Shown here one piece after another: positions 1 through 7,950 of a stretch of DNA of 64,000 nt. The number at the start of each line of letters is the position of its first letter. Positions within the stretch are counted from its first letter, which is position 1. The stretch comes from JANYCG01 sp031428695 (GTDB lineage: Bacteria > Pseudomonadota > Gammaproteobacteria > Burkholderiales > Burkholderiaceae_C), in assembly GCA_031428695.1 (NCBI GenBank), contig JANOYE010000093.1, positions 4,014 to 68,013 on the forward strand. The letters run 5' to 3'. The notes beneath the pieces are model-generated. The model did not search any database. It saw only the letters and a program-made list of their open reading frames with translations, and was not told the origin of the DNA. Both the position numbers and the translations under genes were made by a program.

Positions 1-2
1 GG

Positions 3-215
3 GGCAGCGCCAGCGCCGATGGTTCCATCCGCCTGAACTGGCGGCTCATTCATTTCAACCAGTCGGTGATCGACTACGTGGTGGCCCATGAGCTGAGCCA
101 TCTGCGCGTGATGGACCACAGCCCGCGATTTTGGGACACGGTGGCAACGGTCGTACCCGACTACGCCCACCTGCGCCACCAGCTCAAAGACGATTCATTG
201 CCGCGTTGGAACTGA
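3..215 (+). CDS. SprT/YgjP-like zinc metallopeptidase, C-terminal part
   Basis: The window opens inside this gene; 70 codons and the TGA stop are visible. The translated end contains HELSHLRVMDHSPRFW, an HExxH zinc-binding motif followed by the HSPxFW segment typical of YgjP/DUF45 (SprT-like, M48-related) metallopeptidases, which are usually small cytoplasmic proteins of about 230-270 residues. The N-terminal two thirds lie outside the window, so start and full length are unknown. The stop is one base before the ATG of the next gene, which suggests co-transcription. Family call is from the HExxH context and C-terminal position; a substrate cannot be inferred. Confidence 0.75.
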   Translation, partial: GSASADGSIRLNWRLIHFNQSVIDYVVAHELSHLRVMDHSPRFWDTVATVVPDYAHLRHQLKDDSLPRWN

Positions 216-216
216 C

Positions 217-1314
217 ATGTCGCGGCGGCGCTACCTGTGGAACTTCCTTGTCGGCCTGGCGCTTGCCGCACATGCACCCTTGGCGTTTGCTCAGGAAAAG
301 CAGTGGGAGCGCGCGTTTGATGTTATTTACGAAACGCAGTGGCAACAGTCTGGTATTTTGGATGGCGTAAAGCGTTGGCCAGCGCGTCAGGACAAGGTTT
401 TGACGTTCACCATCAACGTCGGCGCGAGTTCGTCGAATGCTGATCGCGCGCGCAGCGCCTTGGCGCGTGTGCTGGCGGTTCTGGACATGACGACACGTGA
501 ATTGGTGGCGGGTGATGAAACCGCGCAAATCCAGTTCGACATCCGCCGTTTTGCGCCAGAAGAGCTGCTCCAGCATGCCTGTTACGCGCAATCGACCTCA
601 AGCGGCGGTCAGCTCAGCCGAGTCAAGCTGGTGCTCAATGAGCCGTCGACCTATTGGTGCGTGCTGCACGAGTTGATGCATGCCATGGGGCTTCCGGGCC
701 ATCCGCAGGGCGATACTGTGTTGAGCTACTTTGAGGGCAACCGGCTGTCATTGAAGCCAATTGACGAATTTCTGCTCAGGGCCTGGTACACCGACGGCAT
801 CAAGCCGGGCATGTCGCCGCTGGTCGCCGTGCGGATCATCAACCGCATGTGGATCGAGCAATCTCTGGCGCCGCAAGAGCAGGCCAGGGCGGCGTTGGTG
901 GAGCGGCAATGGTACGAACGGACAATTGCTGGTTTGGAGGCCTTTGCCAATGGCGCGGGTGAGCCGCCATTGATTTTGTTTCGTTCCGGAAAGCTCAATG
1001 CGACGGGCATGAAAATGGGCCAGATGAACGTGCAGTCGATACTCGGATTTTCGTACTTTAACGGCCTGTCCGTGGCGCAAGACCGCATCAAAGGCGCAGG
1101 TTATATGCTGAAGGCGGCCCAAAATGGCAACCGCAATGCGGTTGCCAATCTGTTGCGGGTGTTGGCCATCGCGGATTTACCAGTCGAGGTGTCAGCGACC
1201 CTGTGTAAGTGGTTCGCAACGGCAGCTGTCGAAGAAACCGGCCTGACCAAACCTGCGCAGGATCAGGCGTTGGCCTCAGCAGCATGCAAGCCAGGCACCG
1301 ACTCAAACCGGTAG
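217..1314 (+). CDS. Secreted putative zinc metalloprotease with a Sel1-like C-terminal segment
   Basis: A 365-residue protein starting one base after the upstream stop. The N-terminus has basic residues (MSRRRY), a hydrophobic stretch and an AFAQ end, a good signal peptide. Residues 151-162 read HELMHAMGLPGH, giving HExxHxxGxxxH, a near-metzincin zinc motif with the third His one position later than the classical HExxHxxGxxH. It resembles DUF2927-type putative zinc proteases. Around residues 285-315 the pattern GLSVAQDRIKGAGYMLKAAQ looks like one degenerate Sel1/TPR repeat. The 3' end overlaps the convergent MBL-fold gene by 52 bases. Export and zinc binding are well supported; protease activity and substrate are inference. 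Confidence 0.7.
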   Translation: MSRRRYLWNFLVGLALAAHAPLAFAQEKQWERAFDVIYETQWQQSGILDGVKRWPARQDKVLTFTINVGASSSNADRARSALARVLAVLDMTTRELVAGDETAQIQFDIRRFAPEELLQHACYAQSTSSGGQLSRVKLVLNEPSTYWCVLHELMHAMGLPGHPQGDTVLSYFEGNRLSLKPIDEFLLRAWYTDGIKPGMSPLVAVRIINRMWIEQSLAPQEQARAALVERQWYERTIAGLEAFANGAGEPPLILFRSGKLNATGMKMGQMNVQSILGFSYFNGLSVAQDRIKGAGYMLKAAQNGNRNAVANLLRVLAIADLPVEVSATLCKWFATAAVEETGLTKPAQDQALASAACKPGTDSNR

Positions 1315-2384
1315 ACGCCGCCAGAATCGCGCTTGCGGGCAAGTTTTCCCTCAAACCACAACTTGTGCAGATGCGCCACCGCCTCGCCCAGGGCGAAAGT
1401 CATCTGGTGCAAATCCAACTCTCGTTTGAACATCACCGGCACGACATCGGCCGCGCTGGCGGATGTGTTGGCGCACAGGTCGATCACCTCGGCCAGCCGC
1501 GCGGTATGGTGCAGGTGAAGTTGCTCGATGCGCCGGTGCAGCCCGGTGAACGGTTTGCCGTGGGCGGGCAGCGTCAAGGTGTCGGGGGGCAAGCGCCTGA
1601 ACTTGTCGATGGAGTCGAGAAACTGCGTCAGCGGGTTGGACTCAGGCTCGTTGTCGTGCACGCTCACATTGGTGGAAATGCGCGGCAGCATCATGTCGCC
1701 GCCAATCAGCACTTGGAGGTCAGGGCAATACAGCGCGATGTGCTCCGGCGCGTGGCCATAACCGCTGATGCATTGCCAGGCGCGCCCGCCAATCTGGATT
1801 GAATCGCCATCTTGCATGCGGCGAAAACTGCGCGGCATGGTCGGCACCAGGTTGGTGAAGTAGTTGGTGCGGGCGCGGATTTGCGCCAGGTGATCGGGGC
1901 TACTCATGCCGTGGGCGGCGAAAAATTCTGCCGCATGGCCACCACCACCAAAATTCATCGGCATCACCGAGGCCATCTGCGCCACGCCAAAATCCGTCGC
2001 GCTGATCCACAGGCGGCAGGTGTGCGCCGGCGTGCTCCAGCGCTCGCAAAGCCAGCCGGCCAGGCCGATGTGGTCCGGGTGCATGTGGGTGCAGATCACG
2101 CGCAGGATGGGAAGCCCCTCCAGCTCGCGCTCAAAAATTTGCCGCCATTGGGCGCGCGACTCTTCCTGGGAAATGCAGGTGTCAACCACCGTCCAACCCT
2201 GGAGTTTGCCGCCGCCGCTGGCGCTTTCCAACTCATCGCGAATCAGCCAAAGGTTGATGTGGTTCAGCGCAAAGGGTAGGCCCATGCGAATCCATTTGAT
2301 GCCGTCTGCCACACCAAGCGTTGTGCCCAGCTCGGGCAACGTGTCGCCCAATGGGTAGTGAAGCTCTCGTTCGAGTTCGTTCAT
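1263..2384 (-). CDS. MBL-fold metallo-hydrolase divergent from liuR
   Basis: 373 residues from an ATG at 2384 (reading MNELEREL). The metallo-beta-lactamase signature THMHPDH (HxHxDH) binds the di-metal site, and GGDMML and LPAHGKPF supply later metal ligands. The C-terminal part looks like the winged-helix tail of the glyoxalase-II/LACTB2-like subgroup. The frame stays open upstream to 2540, but that extension would cross the palindromic operator and shows no domain, so 2384 is preferred. It is divergently transcribed from liuR with the operator 48 bases upstream of its ATG, so LiuR control is likely. A role as an acyl-CoA or lactone hydrolase in leucine or fatty-acid breakdown is inference from context. 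Confidence 0.8.
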   Translation of the reverse strand: MNELERELHYPLGDTLPELGTTLGVADGIKWIRMGLPFALNHINLWLIRDELESASGGGKLQGWTVVDTCISQEESRAQWRQIFERELEGLPILRVICTHMHPDHIGLAGWLCERWSTPAHTCRLWISATDFGVAQMASVMPMNFGGGGHAAEFFAAHGMSSPDHLAQIRARTNYFTNLVPTMPRSFRRMQDGDSIQIGGRAWQCISGYGHAPEHIALYCPDLQVLIGGDMMLPRISTNVSVHDNEPESNPLTQFLDSIDKFRRLPPDTLTLPAHGKPFTGLHRRIEQLHLHHTARLAEVIDLCANTSASAADVVPVMFKRELDLHQMTFALGEAVAHLHKLWFEGKLARKRDSGGVYRFESVPGLHAAEANA

Positions 2385-2431
2385 TGGGGGGAGTCTTTTT
2401 GGCGAGCGGTTTTGACTGATAATTCGGCTTG

Positions 2432-2457
2432 AGTTGACGTTTACGTAAACGTCAACT
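2432..2457. promoter_or_regulatory. Candidate LiuR operator (perfect 26-bp palindrome)
   Basis: The halves AGTTGACGTTTAC and GTAAACGTCAACT are exact reverse complements with no spacer. The site lies between the MBL-fold gene (ATG 2384) and liuR (ATG 2528), so it can serve both promoters. MerR-family LiuR regulators of proteobacteria bind AT-flanked palindromes centred on TTTACGTAAA, which is exactly the core seen here. Operator identity is inferred from position and motif. Confidence 0.8.
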
Positions 2458-2527
2458 GACCAACCCATTGTAGAGGCGGCTGGCTTTGGACCCTGTCGCC
2501 AATTTGCCGCCCACTTCCACCCGCCAC

Positions 2528-2956
2528 ATGAGCACTGCAACTTTCACCATCAGCGATTTGGCGCGGGAATTCGACCTCACCACCCGGGCCATCCGGTTCT
2601 ACGAGGATATGGGCCTGTTGGAGCCGGTGCGCACCGGCCCTGGCGGGCGCAGCCGCATCTACAGCGGGCGAGATCGCACGCGGCTGAAGCTGACGTTGCG
2701 GGCAAAACGCCTCGGGCTGTCGCTCACCGAGGCCAAAGACATCATTGACATGTACGACAGCCCGCGAGACACCGGCGCGCAACTGAAGAAATTTCTCGCC
2801 GTGCTGGCCGCGCACCGGGCGCAAATCGAAGAACAATTGGCGGAATTGCAGGCCAATCTCGAAGAAGTGAAAACCCACGAGAAAGAGGCCCGCGCGCTGC
2901 TCCTAAAAATTGGAAAATCAGACAACGACCTTGCTCTGAAAAAGGAATCAACATGA
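2528..2956 (+). CDS. liuR: LiuR, MerR-family regulator of leucine/isovalerate catabolism
   Basis: 142 residues from the ATG at 2528 (MSTATFTISDLAREF). An N-terminal MerR winged helix-turn-helix runs from about residue 5 to 75 (TISDLAREFDLTTRAIRFYE, then the GLLEPVR wing), followed by a long dimerisation coiled coil (about 80-130). There is no Cys metal site, as expected for LiuR rather than metal-sensing MerR. The gene overlaps liuA by 4 bases (ATGA), the usual liuR-liuA arrangement. In gamma- and betaproteobacteria LiuR represses the leucine/isovalerate regulon until the pathway is needed. An upstream ATG at 2486 would add residues with no family match. Confidence 0.88.
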   Translation: MSTATFTISDLAREFDLTTRAIRFYEDMGLLEPVRTGPGGRSRIYSGRDRTRLKLTLRAKRLGLSLTEAKDIIDMYDSPRDTGAQLKKFLAVLAAHRAQIEEQLAELQANLEEVKTHEKEARALLLKIGKSDNDLALKKEST

Positions 2957-4212
2957 ACCTGCCCGGCCTTGACTTCCAGCTCGGCGACGACATCAACGCG
3001 CTGCGCGACGCTGTGCGCGAATTCGCGCAGATTGAGATCGCACCGCGCGCCGCCGACATCGACAAAAACGACCAGTTCCCTATGGACGTGTGGCGCAAGC
3101 TCGGGGATTTGGGCGTGCTCGGCATTACGGTGGCCGAAGAGTACGGCGGTGCGGGCATGGGGTACCTTGCTCACATGATCGCCATGGAGGAAATCTCCCG
3201 CGCGTCCGCCTCAGTGGGCCTGTCTTACGGCGCCCACAGCAACCTGTGTGTGAACCAGATCAACCGCAATGGCACCGAGGCGCAGAGGCGCAAATACCTG
3301 CCCAAACTGATCAGCGGAGAGCATGTCGGCGCATTGGCCATGAGCGAGCCGGGCGCGGGCAGCGATGTCATCAGCATGAAACTCAAAGCGGAAGACAAAG
3401 GCGGCTACTTCCTGCTCAATGGCAGCAAGATGTGGATCACCAACGGCCCGGACGCCGACACTTTGGTCGTCTACGCCAAGAGCGAACCTGAGGATGGCCC
3501 CCACGCTTCGCGCTTCGCGTCTTCGCTGCCCCCCGAGGGGGCTGTTTCGGCTCGGGGCGGCCCAGCGCCGAAACGCGGCGCCAATCACATTACCGCCTTC
3601 CTGATCGAAAAGGGGATGAAGGGTTTCAGCGTCGCGCAAAAGCTGGACAAACTCGGCATGCGCGGCAGCCACACTGGCGAGCTGGTGTTCAACAACGTCG
3701 AGGTGCCGGCGCAAAATGTGTTGGGCGGCCTCAACAATGGCGCCAAGGTGCTGATGAGCGGGCTCGACTACGAACGCGCCGTGCTCACCGGTGGGCCGCT
3801 GGGGATCATGCAGTCGGTGATGGACAACATCATCCCGTACATCCATGACCGCAAACAGTTTGGCCAAAGCATCGGCGAGTTTCAGCTGATCCAGGGCAAA
3901 GTGGCTGACATGTACACCGTGCTGCAGGCCGGGCGCTCATTCGCTTATACGGTGGCGAAAAACCTCGACATGCTGGGCGCTGAACATGTGCGCCGCGTGC
4001 GCAAGGACTGCGCTTCCGTCATTCTCTGGACAGCCGAAAAAGCCACCTGGATGGCCGGCGAAGGCGTGCAGATTTTCGGCGGCAACGGCTACATCAACGA
4101 CTACCCGCTGGGCCGCCTGTGGCGCGACGCCAAGTTGTATGAGATTGGCGCTGGCACCAGTGAAATTCGCCGCATGTTGATCGGGCGGGAATTATTTGCT
4201 GAAACGATGTAG
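2953..4212 (+). CDS. liuA: Isovaleryl-CoA dehydrogenase with an in-frame repeat insertion
   Basis: A 419-residue acyl-CoA dehydrogenase that oxidises isovaleryl-CoA to 3-methylcrotonyl-CoA and passes electrons to ETF. GLDYERAVLTGGPLG matches the IVD-specific helix that carries the catalytic Glu, here E274, and MRGSHTGELVF and GGNGYINDYP are typical. IVDs are usually about 390 residues. The excess lies at residues 183-208, between VVYAKSEP and ITAFLIEKG, where the DNA is a GC-rich palindromic repeat translated in frame. The normal sequence in this loop of the middle beta domain is only a few residues. The active site is intact, so the enzyme may still work. It starts inside the liuR stop. Confidence 0.93.
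   Translation: MNLPGLDFQLGDDINALRDAVREFAQIEIAPRAADIDKNDQFPMDVWRKLGDLGVLGITVAEEYGGAGMGYLAHMIAMEEISRASASVGLSYGAHSNLCVNQINRNGTEAQRRKYLPKLISGEHVGALAMSEPGAGSDVISMKLKAEDKGGYFLLNGSKMWITNGPDADTLVVYAKSEPEDGPHASRFASSLPPEGAVSARGGPAPKRGANHITAFLIEKGMKGFSVAQKLDKLGMRGSHTGELVFNNVEVPAQNVLGGLNNGAKVLMSGLDYERAVLTGGPLGIMQSVMDNIIPYIHDRKQFGQSIGEFQLIQGKVADMYTVLQAGRSFAYTVAKNLDMLGAEHVRRVRKDCASVILWTAEKATWMAGEGVQIFGGNGYINDYPLGRLWRDAKLYEIGAGTSEIRRMLIGRELFAETM
3496..3572. repeat. GC-rich palindromic repeat inserted in liuA
   Basis: The stretch holds CGCTTCGCGCTTCGCG followed by GCCCCCCGAGGGGGC, a perfect hairpin core, and then CGGCTCGGGGCGGCCC. It matches, from memory, a dispersed intergenic element common in Comamonadaceae genomes. 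Here it is read in frame and adds about 25 residues rich in A, P, G, S and R to isovaleryl-CoA dehydrogenase. No second copy was found in this window. Confidence 0.65.
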
Positions 4213-4224
4213 ATGCGGCCAGCC

Positions 4225-4248
4225 TATAATGATCACATTGTAATTACA
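4225..4248 (+). promoter_or_regulatory. mazEF promoter -10 box and operator-like palindrome
   Basis: A perfect TATAAT lies at 4225-4230, 29 bases before the mazE ATG. It is followed at 4239-4248 by the palindrome TGTAATTACA, where RNA polymerase would open the DNA. Autoregulated type II antitoxins usually bind such palindromes over their own promoter. No good -35 box is seen. Confidence 0.5.
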
Positions 4249-4258
4249 TCGCCAATCC

Positions 4259-4501
4259 ATGCAAACACATATCGTCCCCATCGGCAACTCGCTCGGCTTG
4301 CGGTTGCCTAAGGCGGTGCTTGAGTCGCTGCATCTCGTTCGCGCATCGGCGCTGAGCATCCAGGTGCGCGCTGACAGCATCGTGCTCAGGCCGCTCAAGT
4401 CGCCGAGGAAAAATTGGGCTGAAGCCTTTGCCGCCGAACCTGCAGCCGAGGGTGAAAACCTCTGGGGCGATATGCCCTTGGCCGAAGCCTGGGACGAATA
4501 A
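4259..4501 (+). CDS. mazE: MazE-type antitoxin (AbrB/SpoVT swapped-hairpin)
   Basis: 80 residues. The N-terminal half (IVPIGNSLGLRLPKAVLESL, then a short strand ending LRPL) is the AbrB/MazE DNA-binding swapped-hairpin fold; the acidic C-terminus (ENLWGDMPLAEAWDE) is the unstructured arm that blocks the toxin. It precedes mazF by two bases. Typical antitoxin length and order. As the antitoxin it should neutralise MazF and, with it, repress their joint promoter. It lies between the liu genes and can and has no relation to either. Confidence 0.85.
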   Translation: MQTHIVPIGNSLGLRLPKAVLESLHLVRASALSIQVRADSIVLRPLKSPRKNWAEAFAAEPAAEGENLWGDMPLAEAWDE

Positions 4502-4503
4502 GC

Positions 4504-4848
4504 ATGGCGACGCGGCCGGCGGCAGAGCGAAGTTTCCCCCGCCAGGGCGAGGTTTGGTGGGTCAACCTTGACCCAGCCGTGGGCAAGGAGATCAGCAAAA
4601 GGCGGCCCTGCCTGATCGTGTCGCCTGACGACATGAATGAACACCTGGCCACCGTGATCGCAGCGCCCATCACCAGCACCCTGCGAGAGTGGCCGACCCG
4701 CGTGAAAATCCGGCTGCAACGGCAAACCAGCTCGATCGCCCTGGATCAAATGCGGTCTGTTGACCGCGCCAGACTGGTCAAAAAAATGACGGCCATCGAC
4801 CCTGAACCCACGCTTGAAGTGCTGCGTGAAATGTTTGAAAAACCATGA
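4504..4848 (+). CDS. mazF: MazF/PemK-type endoribonuclease toxin
   Basis: 114 residues with the PemK/MazF fold: GEVWWVNLDPAVGKEISKRR at the N-terminus, RPCLIVSPDDMN in the core strand, and the closing IALDQMRSVDRARL, whose equivalents form the RNA-binding and catalytic groove in MazF. These toxins cleave mRNA at short sequence motifs and arrest growth. It is paired with mazE two bases upstream and overlaps the carbonic anhydrase start by 4 bases, an unusually tight link between a toxin and a metabolic gene. Cleavage specificity cannot be read from the sequence. Confidence 0.87.
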   Translation: MATRPAAERSFPRQGEVWWVNLDPAVGKEISKRRPCLIVSPDDMNEHLATVIAAPITSTLREWPTRVKIRLQRQTSSIALDQMRSVDRARLVKKMTAIDPEPTLEVLREMFEKP

Positions 4849-5504
4849 CCAACTCGATCCAAAACCTCTTTGACCACAACCGTGCCTGGGCCAGCGCCAT
4901 AGCGCGCGAGCGCCCCGGCTTTTTCACCAACCTGAAGAACCAGCAGTCGCCCAAATACATGTGGATTGGCTGCTCAGACAGCCGCGTGCCGGCCAACCAG
5001 ATTACTGGGCTTGAGCCGGGCGAAGTGTTCGTGCACCGCAACGTGGCGAACATCGTGGTGCATTCGGATTTGAACGCGCTCTCAACGATTCAATTTGCGG
5101 TGGAGCGCCTCAAAGTGCAGCATGTGATGGTGGTGGGCCACTTCGGCTGTTCGGGTGTGCAGGCGGCCCTTGAAGGCGCGCGCATTGGGCTGGCTGACAA
5201 CTGGCTGCGCCACATCCAAGACGTGCGGGATCGCCATCGTGGGTTGATCGAATCGTTGCCTGAAACCGTGCGGCACGATGCGCTGGTGAAACTCAATGTG
5301 ATCGAGCAGGTGGTGCATGTGGCGCAAAGCACGGTGTTGCAAGACGCTTGGAGCCGAGGGCAAGTGGTGACGCTGCACGGCTGGGTGTACGGTGTGCATG
5401 ACGGTTTGCTGCAAGACCTGGAAATGTCAGTTGCTGGGCTGGATTCCCTGGATGGCCAATATCTCAAAGCTGTTGAGGCTGTAAGTCTCGTAAAACCTGC
5501 GTAA
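4845..5504 (+). CDS. can: Beta-class carbonic anhydrase
   Basis: 219 residues. It interconverts CO2 and bicarbonate with a cytoplasmic zinc site: C43 with D45 and R47 in CSDSR, and H99 and C102 in GHFGCSG, all present. GEVFVHRNVANIV is the beta-CA core. Bicarbonate supply could support the biotin carboxylases nearby, but the direct neighbour upstream is mazF, with a 4-base overlap. The last seven residues (SLVKPA preceded by V) and the TAA stop come from the 42-bp dispersed repeat at 5483-5524, so the native C-terminus has been replaced. Confidence 0.95.
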   Translation: MTNSIQNLFDHNRAWASAIARERPGFFTNLKNQQSPKYMWIGCSDSRVPANQITGLEPGEVFVHRNVANIVVHSDLNALSTIQFAVERLKVQHVMVVGHFGCSGVQAALEGARIGLADNWLRHIQDVRDRHRGLIESLPETVRHDALVKLNVIEQVVHVAQSTVLQDAWSRGQVVTLHGWVYGVHDGLLQDLEMSVAGLDSLDGQYLKAVEAVSLVKPA

Positions 5505-5524
5505 TCAGCTTCAATAAACATAGC
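5483..5524 (-). repeat. 42-bp dispersed repeat, copy 1 (3' end of can)
   Basis: Read on the minus strand it begins GCTATGTTTATTGAAGC and ends TTTTACGAGACTT, 42 bases in all. It covers the last codons and stop of can and lies 14 bases upstream of aceK. It shares 13 of the first 14 3'-terminal bases with the copy in liuB. Confidence 0.75.
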
Positions 5525-5538
5525 AACTTCCAGTCACC

Positions 5539-7434
5539 ATGGCCACCAGCATGTTCCCCCAGCGGCTTGATTCAAGCCTGGCCTATGACATCGCCAAAGC
5601 GATGATGGACGGCTTCAACCGCCACTACCGCTTGTTCCGCACCGAATCCGCGCGCGCCAAACACCGCTATGAAGTGGCAGATTGGCACGGCCAGCAACGC
5701 GCCCAGCGCGAGAGAATCGAGTTTTACGACCTGCGTGTCAAAGAGTGCTCGACCCGGCTGGAGCGCGAATTCAAAGCCGACGACCAGCCGATGGACATCT
5801 GGCAACAAGTCAAGCTGCATTACATTGGCCTCTTGGTGAACCACCACCAGCCGGAATTGGCTGAGACGTTTTTCAATTCGGTCACCACCAAAATCTTGCA
5901 CCGCACGCACTTTCACAACGACTTCATCTTTGTGCGCCCGGCGGTCAGCACCGAATACATCGAGAACGGCGAACCCGAGGCCCGCCCCACTTACCGCGCC
6001 TAATACCCAACGCGCGAGACCATGCAGCCGGTGATCACCCAATTGGTGCGCGATTTCGACCTGCGGGTTGAGTTTGAAGACCTGGAGCGCGATGCCGACT
6101 TTGTCGTAACTGCGATGGGCGCGCGCCTGCAGAACGCGACGGTGCGCGCCAATTTCCAGATCCAGGTATTAACCAGCCTCTTCTTTCGCAACAAGGGCGC
6201 CTATGTGGTGGGCAAGCTGATCAACGGGTTCAACGAGTTTCCGTTCGCGCTGCCAATCCTGCACATCGAGCAAGATGATGAGGCGCTTCCCCGCTTGGTG
6301 ATCGACGCCGCGCTGTTTGGCGAAGACGATCTGCTCATGTTGTTCAGTTTCGCCCGTGCCTACTTCATGGTGGACATGGAGATTCCTTCGGCCTACGTGC
6401 AGTTTCTGCGCAGCATGATGCCGCGCAAGCCGCGCAACGAAATTTACAGCGCGTTGGGGCTGCAAAAGCAGGGCAAGACGCTGTTCTACCGCGATTTCCT
6501 GCACCACCTGCGCCATTCGAGCGACCAATTTCGCATTGCCCCTGGCATCAAGGGCATGGTGATGCTGGTGTTTGATTTGCCGTCTTTCCCCTATGTGTTC
6601 AAGGTCATCAAAGACTTTTATCCACCGCAAAAAGACACAACGCGCGAGCAGATCCAGGGCAAATAATTACTGTTCTAACAGCACGACCGCGTAGGCCGCA
6701 TGGCCGACACACTCGAATACAGCGAGGTGGCCTTCCCGCGCGAACGTTTTGAAGACGAGTTGATTGAGGAGATCAAGAAGTTCGCTCCGAGCCAGCTTGA
6801 AATCAGCGACCGGGACGCTGATGGCCGCGTCGAGGTGATCATCAAACACGTCTACATCGAGCGGCGCATGATTCCGCTGAACATCTATTTGCAGGAAGCC
6901 TTTGACGCCGGTGGTGCAAAGCTGCACTCGCCCGGCGCCGAGTCAGACACAACGGCTGAGCCGGCGCCCGAAACGACACGTGCGCGCGAGCAGATCGAAC
7001 GCGGCGTCATCGAATACGGCAACGCCATCAAAGACCTTGTCGCCGCCAACATCTTCCCCGGCGACATGTTGTGGAAAAACTTCGGCATCACGCGCCATGG
7101 CAAGGTGGTGTTTTACGACTACGACGAGATCGAATACATCACTGACTGCAACTTCCGCAAGGTGCCCGAGCCGCGCAACGAAGAAGACGAAATGAGCGGC
7201 GAAGTTTGGTACAAAGTCGGCCCCAAAGACGTGTTCCCCGAAACCTTCGGGCCTTTCTTGCTGGGCAACCCGGCAGTGCGTGGCGTCTTCATGAAACACC
7301 ACGCTGATTTGCTGGAGGCCGCTTTCTGGCAGGGCCACAAAGAGCGCATTCAGGCCGGGCACGTGTTTGACGTGTTCCCCTACGAGCAGGAAAAGCGGTT
7401 TGCGCGGGGTCCGACCGCCGGGGTGCCCGCATGA
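5539..7434 (+). pseudogene. aceK: Isocitrate dehydrogenase kinase/phosphatase interrupted by three TAA codons
   Basis: Across 632 codons one frame encodes the whole AceK sequence, of normal family length (about 580-610), with in-frame TAA at 6001-6003, 6664-6666 and 6676-6678. Family alignment suggests Tyr, Tyr and Lys at these places. No frameshift is seen. The N-terminal regulatory part, the ATP-binding region (APGIKGMVMLVFDLPSFPYV) and the catalytic segment (NIFPGDMLWKNFG, VVFYDYDEI) are otherwise well preserved. AceK controls flux between the TCA cycle and glyoxylate shunt by phosphorylating isocitrate dehydrogenase. ATGs at 6022 and 6700 follow the stops but lack clear ribosome sites. 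Recent inactivation is the simplest reading; sequencing error or production as fragments cannot be excluded. Confidence 0.88.
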
Positions 7435-7919
7435 TCTCGCGAGACACCTGGGAGCTGTGGAGTTTTATCGTTACCACGTTGGGCTTGCCGTTCGGCATCG
7501 GCATTTTTCTGTGGCAGCAACGCAAAGAGCGCGAAAACGAAGACGAAGAGGGATACCAGTTGCTGTCGGACGCCTACAACGATTTTTTGAAAGTGGTGCT
7601 GGCGCATCCCGACCTTCAGTTGCGCAGCAACGAGCCGCTGCAGAACCGCTCATCTGAGCAAAACGAACGCATGCTGGTGGTTTTCGACATGTTGATTTCG
7701 CTTTTCGAGCGGGCCTACCTGGTGGCTTACAAGCCCACAATGAGCGAAGAAGAGCGACGCCGCTGGAACAGCTGGGACGACTACATGCGTGAATGGTGCC
7801 GCCGGGATGATTTCCATAATGCGATGCCCTTGTTATTGCGCGGCGAAGACCCTGATTTTCAGGCCTACATTCGCCGCGTGGCCACCCAAGAGCGCGGAAG
7901 TTTGATCCAATCGGGGTAG
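7431..7919 (+). CDS. Hypothetical membrane-anchored protein downstream of aceK
   Basis: 162 residues, overlapping the aceK stop by 4 bases (ATGA), so it was probably co-translated with it. Residues 10-30 (LWSFIVTTLGLPFGIGIFLW) form one transmembrane segment; the rest is a hydrophilic cytoplasmic domain rich in R, E and W (EERRRWNSWDDYMREWCRR). I do not recognise the family. The domain has the look of small phage- or stress-related membrane proteins with a coiled N-terminal region, but no motif supports a function. Confidence 0.7.
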   Translation: MISRDTWELWSFIVTTLGLPFGIGIFLWQQRKERENEDEEGYQLLSDAYNDFLKVVLAHPDLQLRSNEPLQNRSSEQNERMLVVFDMLISLFERAYLVAYKPTMSEEERRRWNSWDDYMREWCRRDDFHNAMPLLLRGEDPDFQAYIRRVATQERGSLIQSG

Positions 7920-7950
7920 CGCCCAGCGGCTGTGGCCCACGCTCCCAACC

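Noticed and set aside
5539..7434. Recoding of TAA as a sense codon to explain aceK
   Set aside because: TAA ends many other intact genes in the window, for example the thiolase and tlyA, so a changed code is unlikely.
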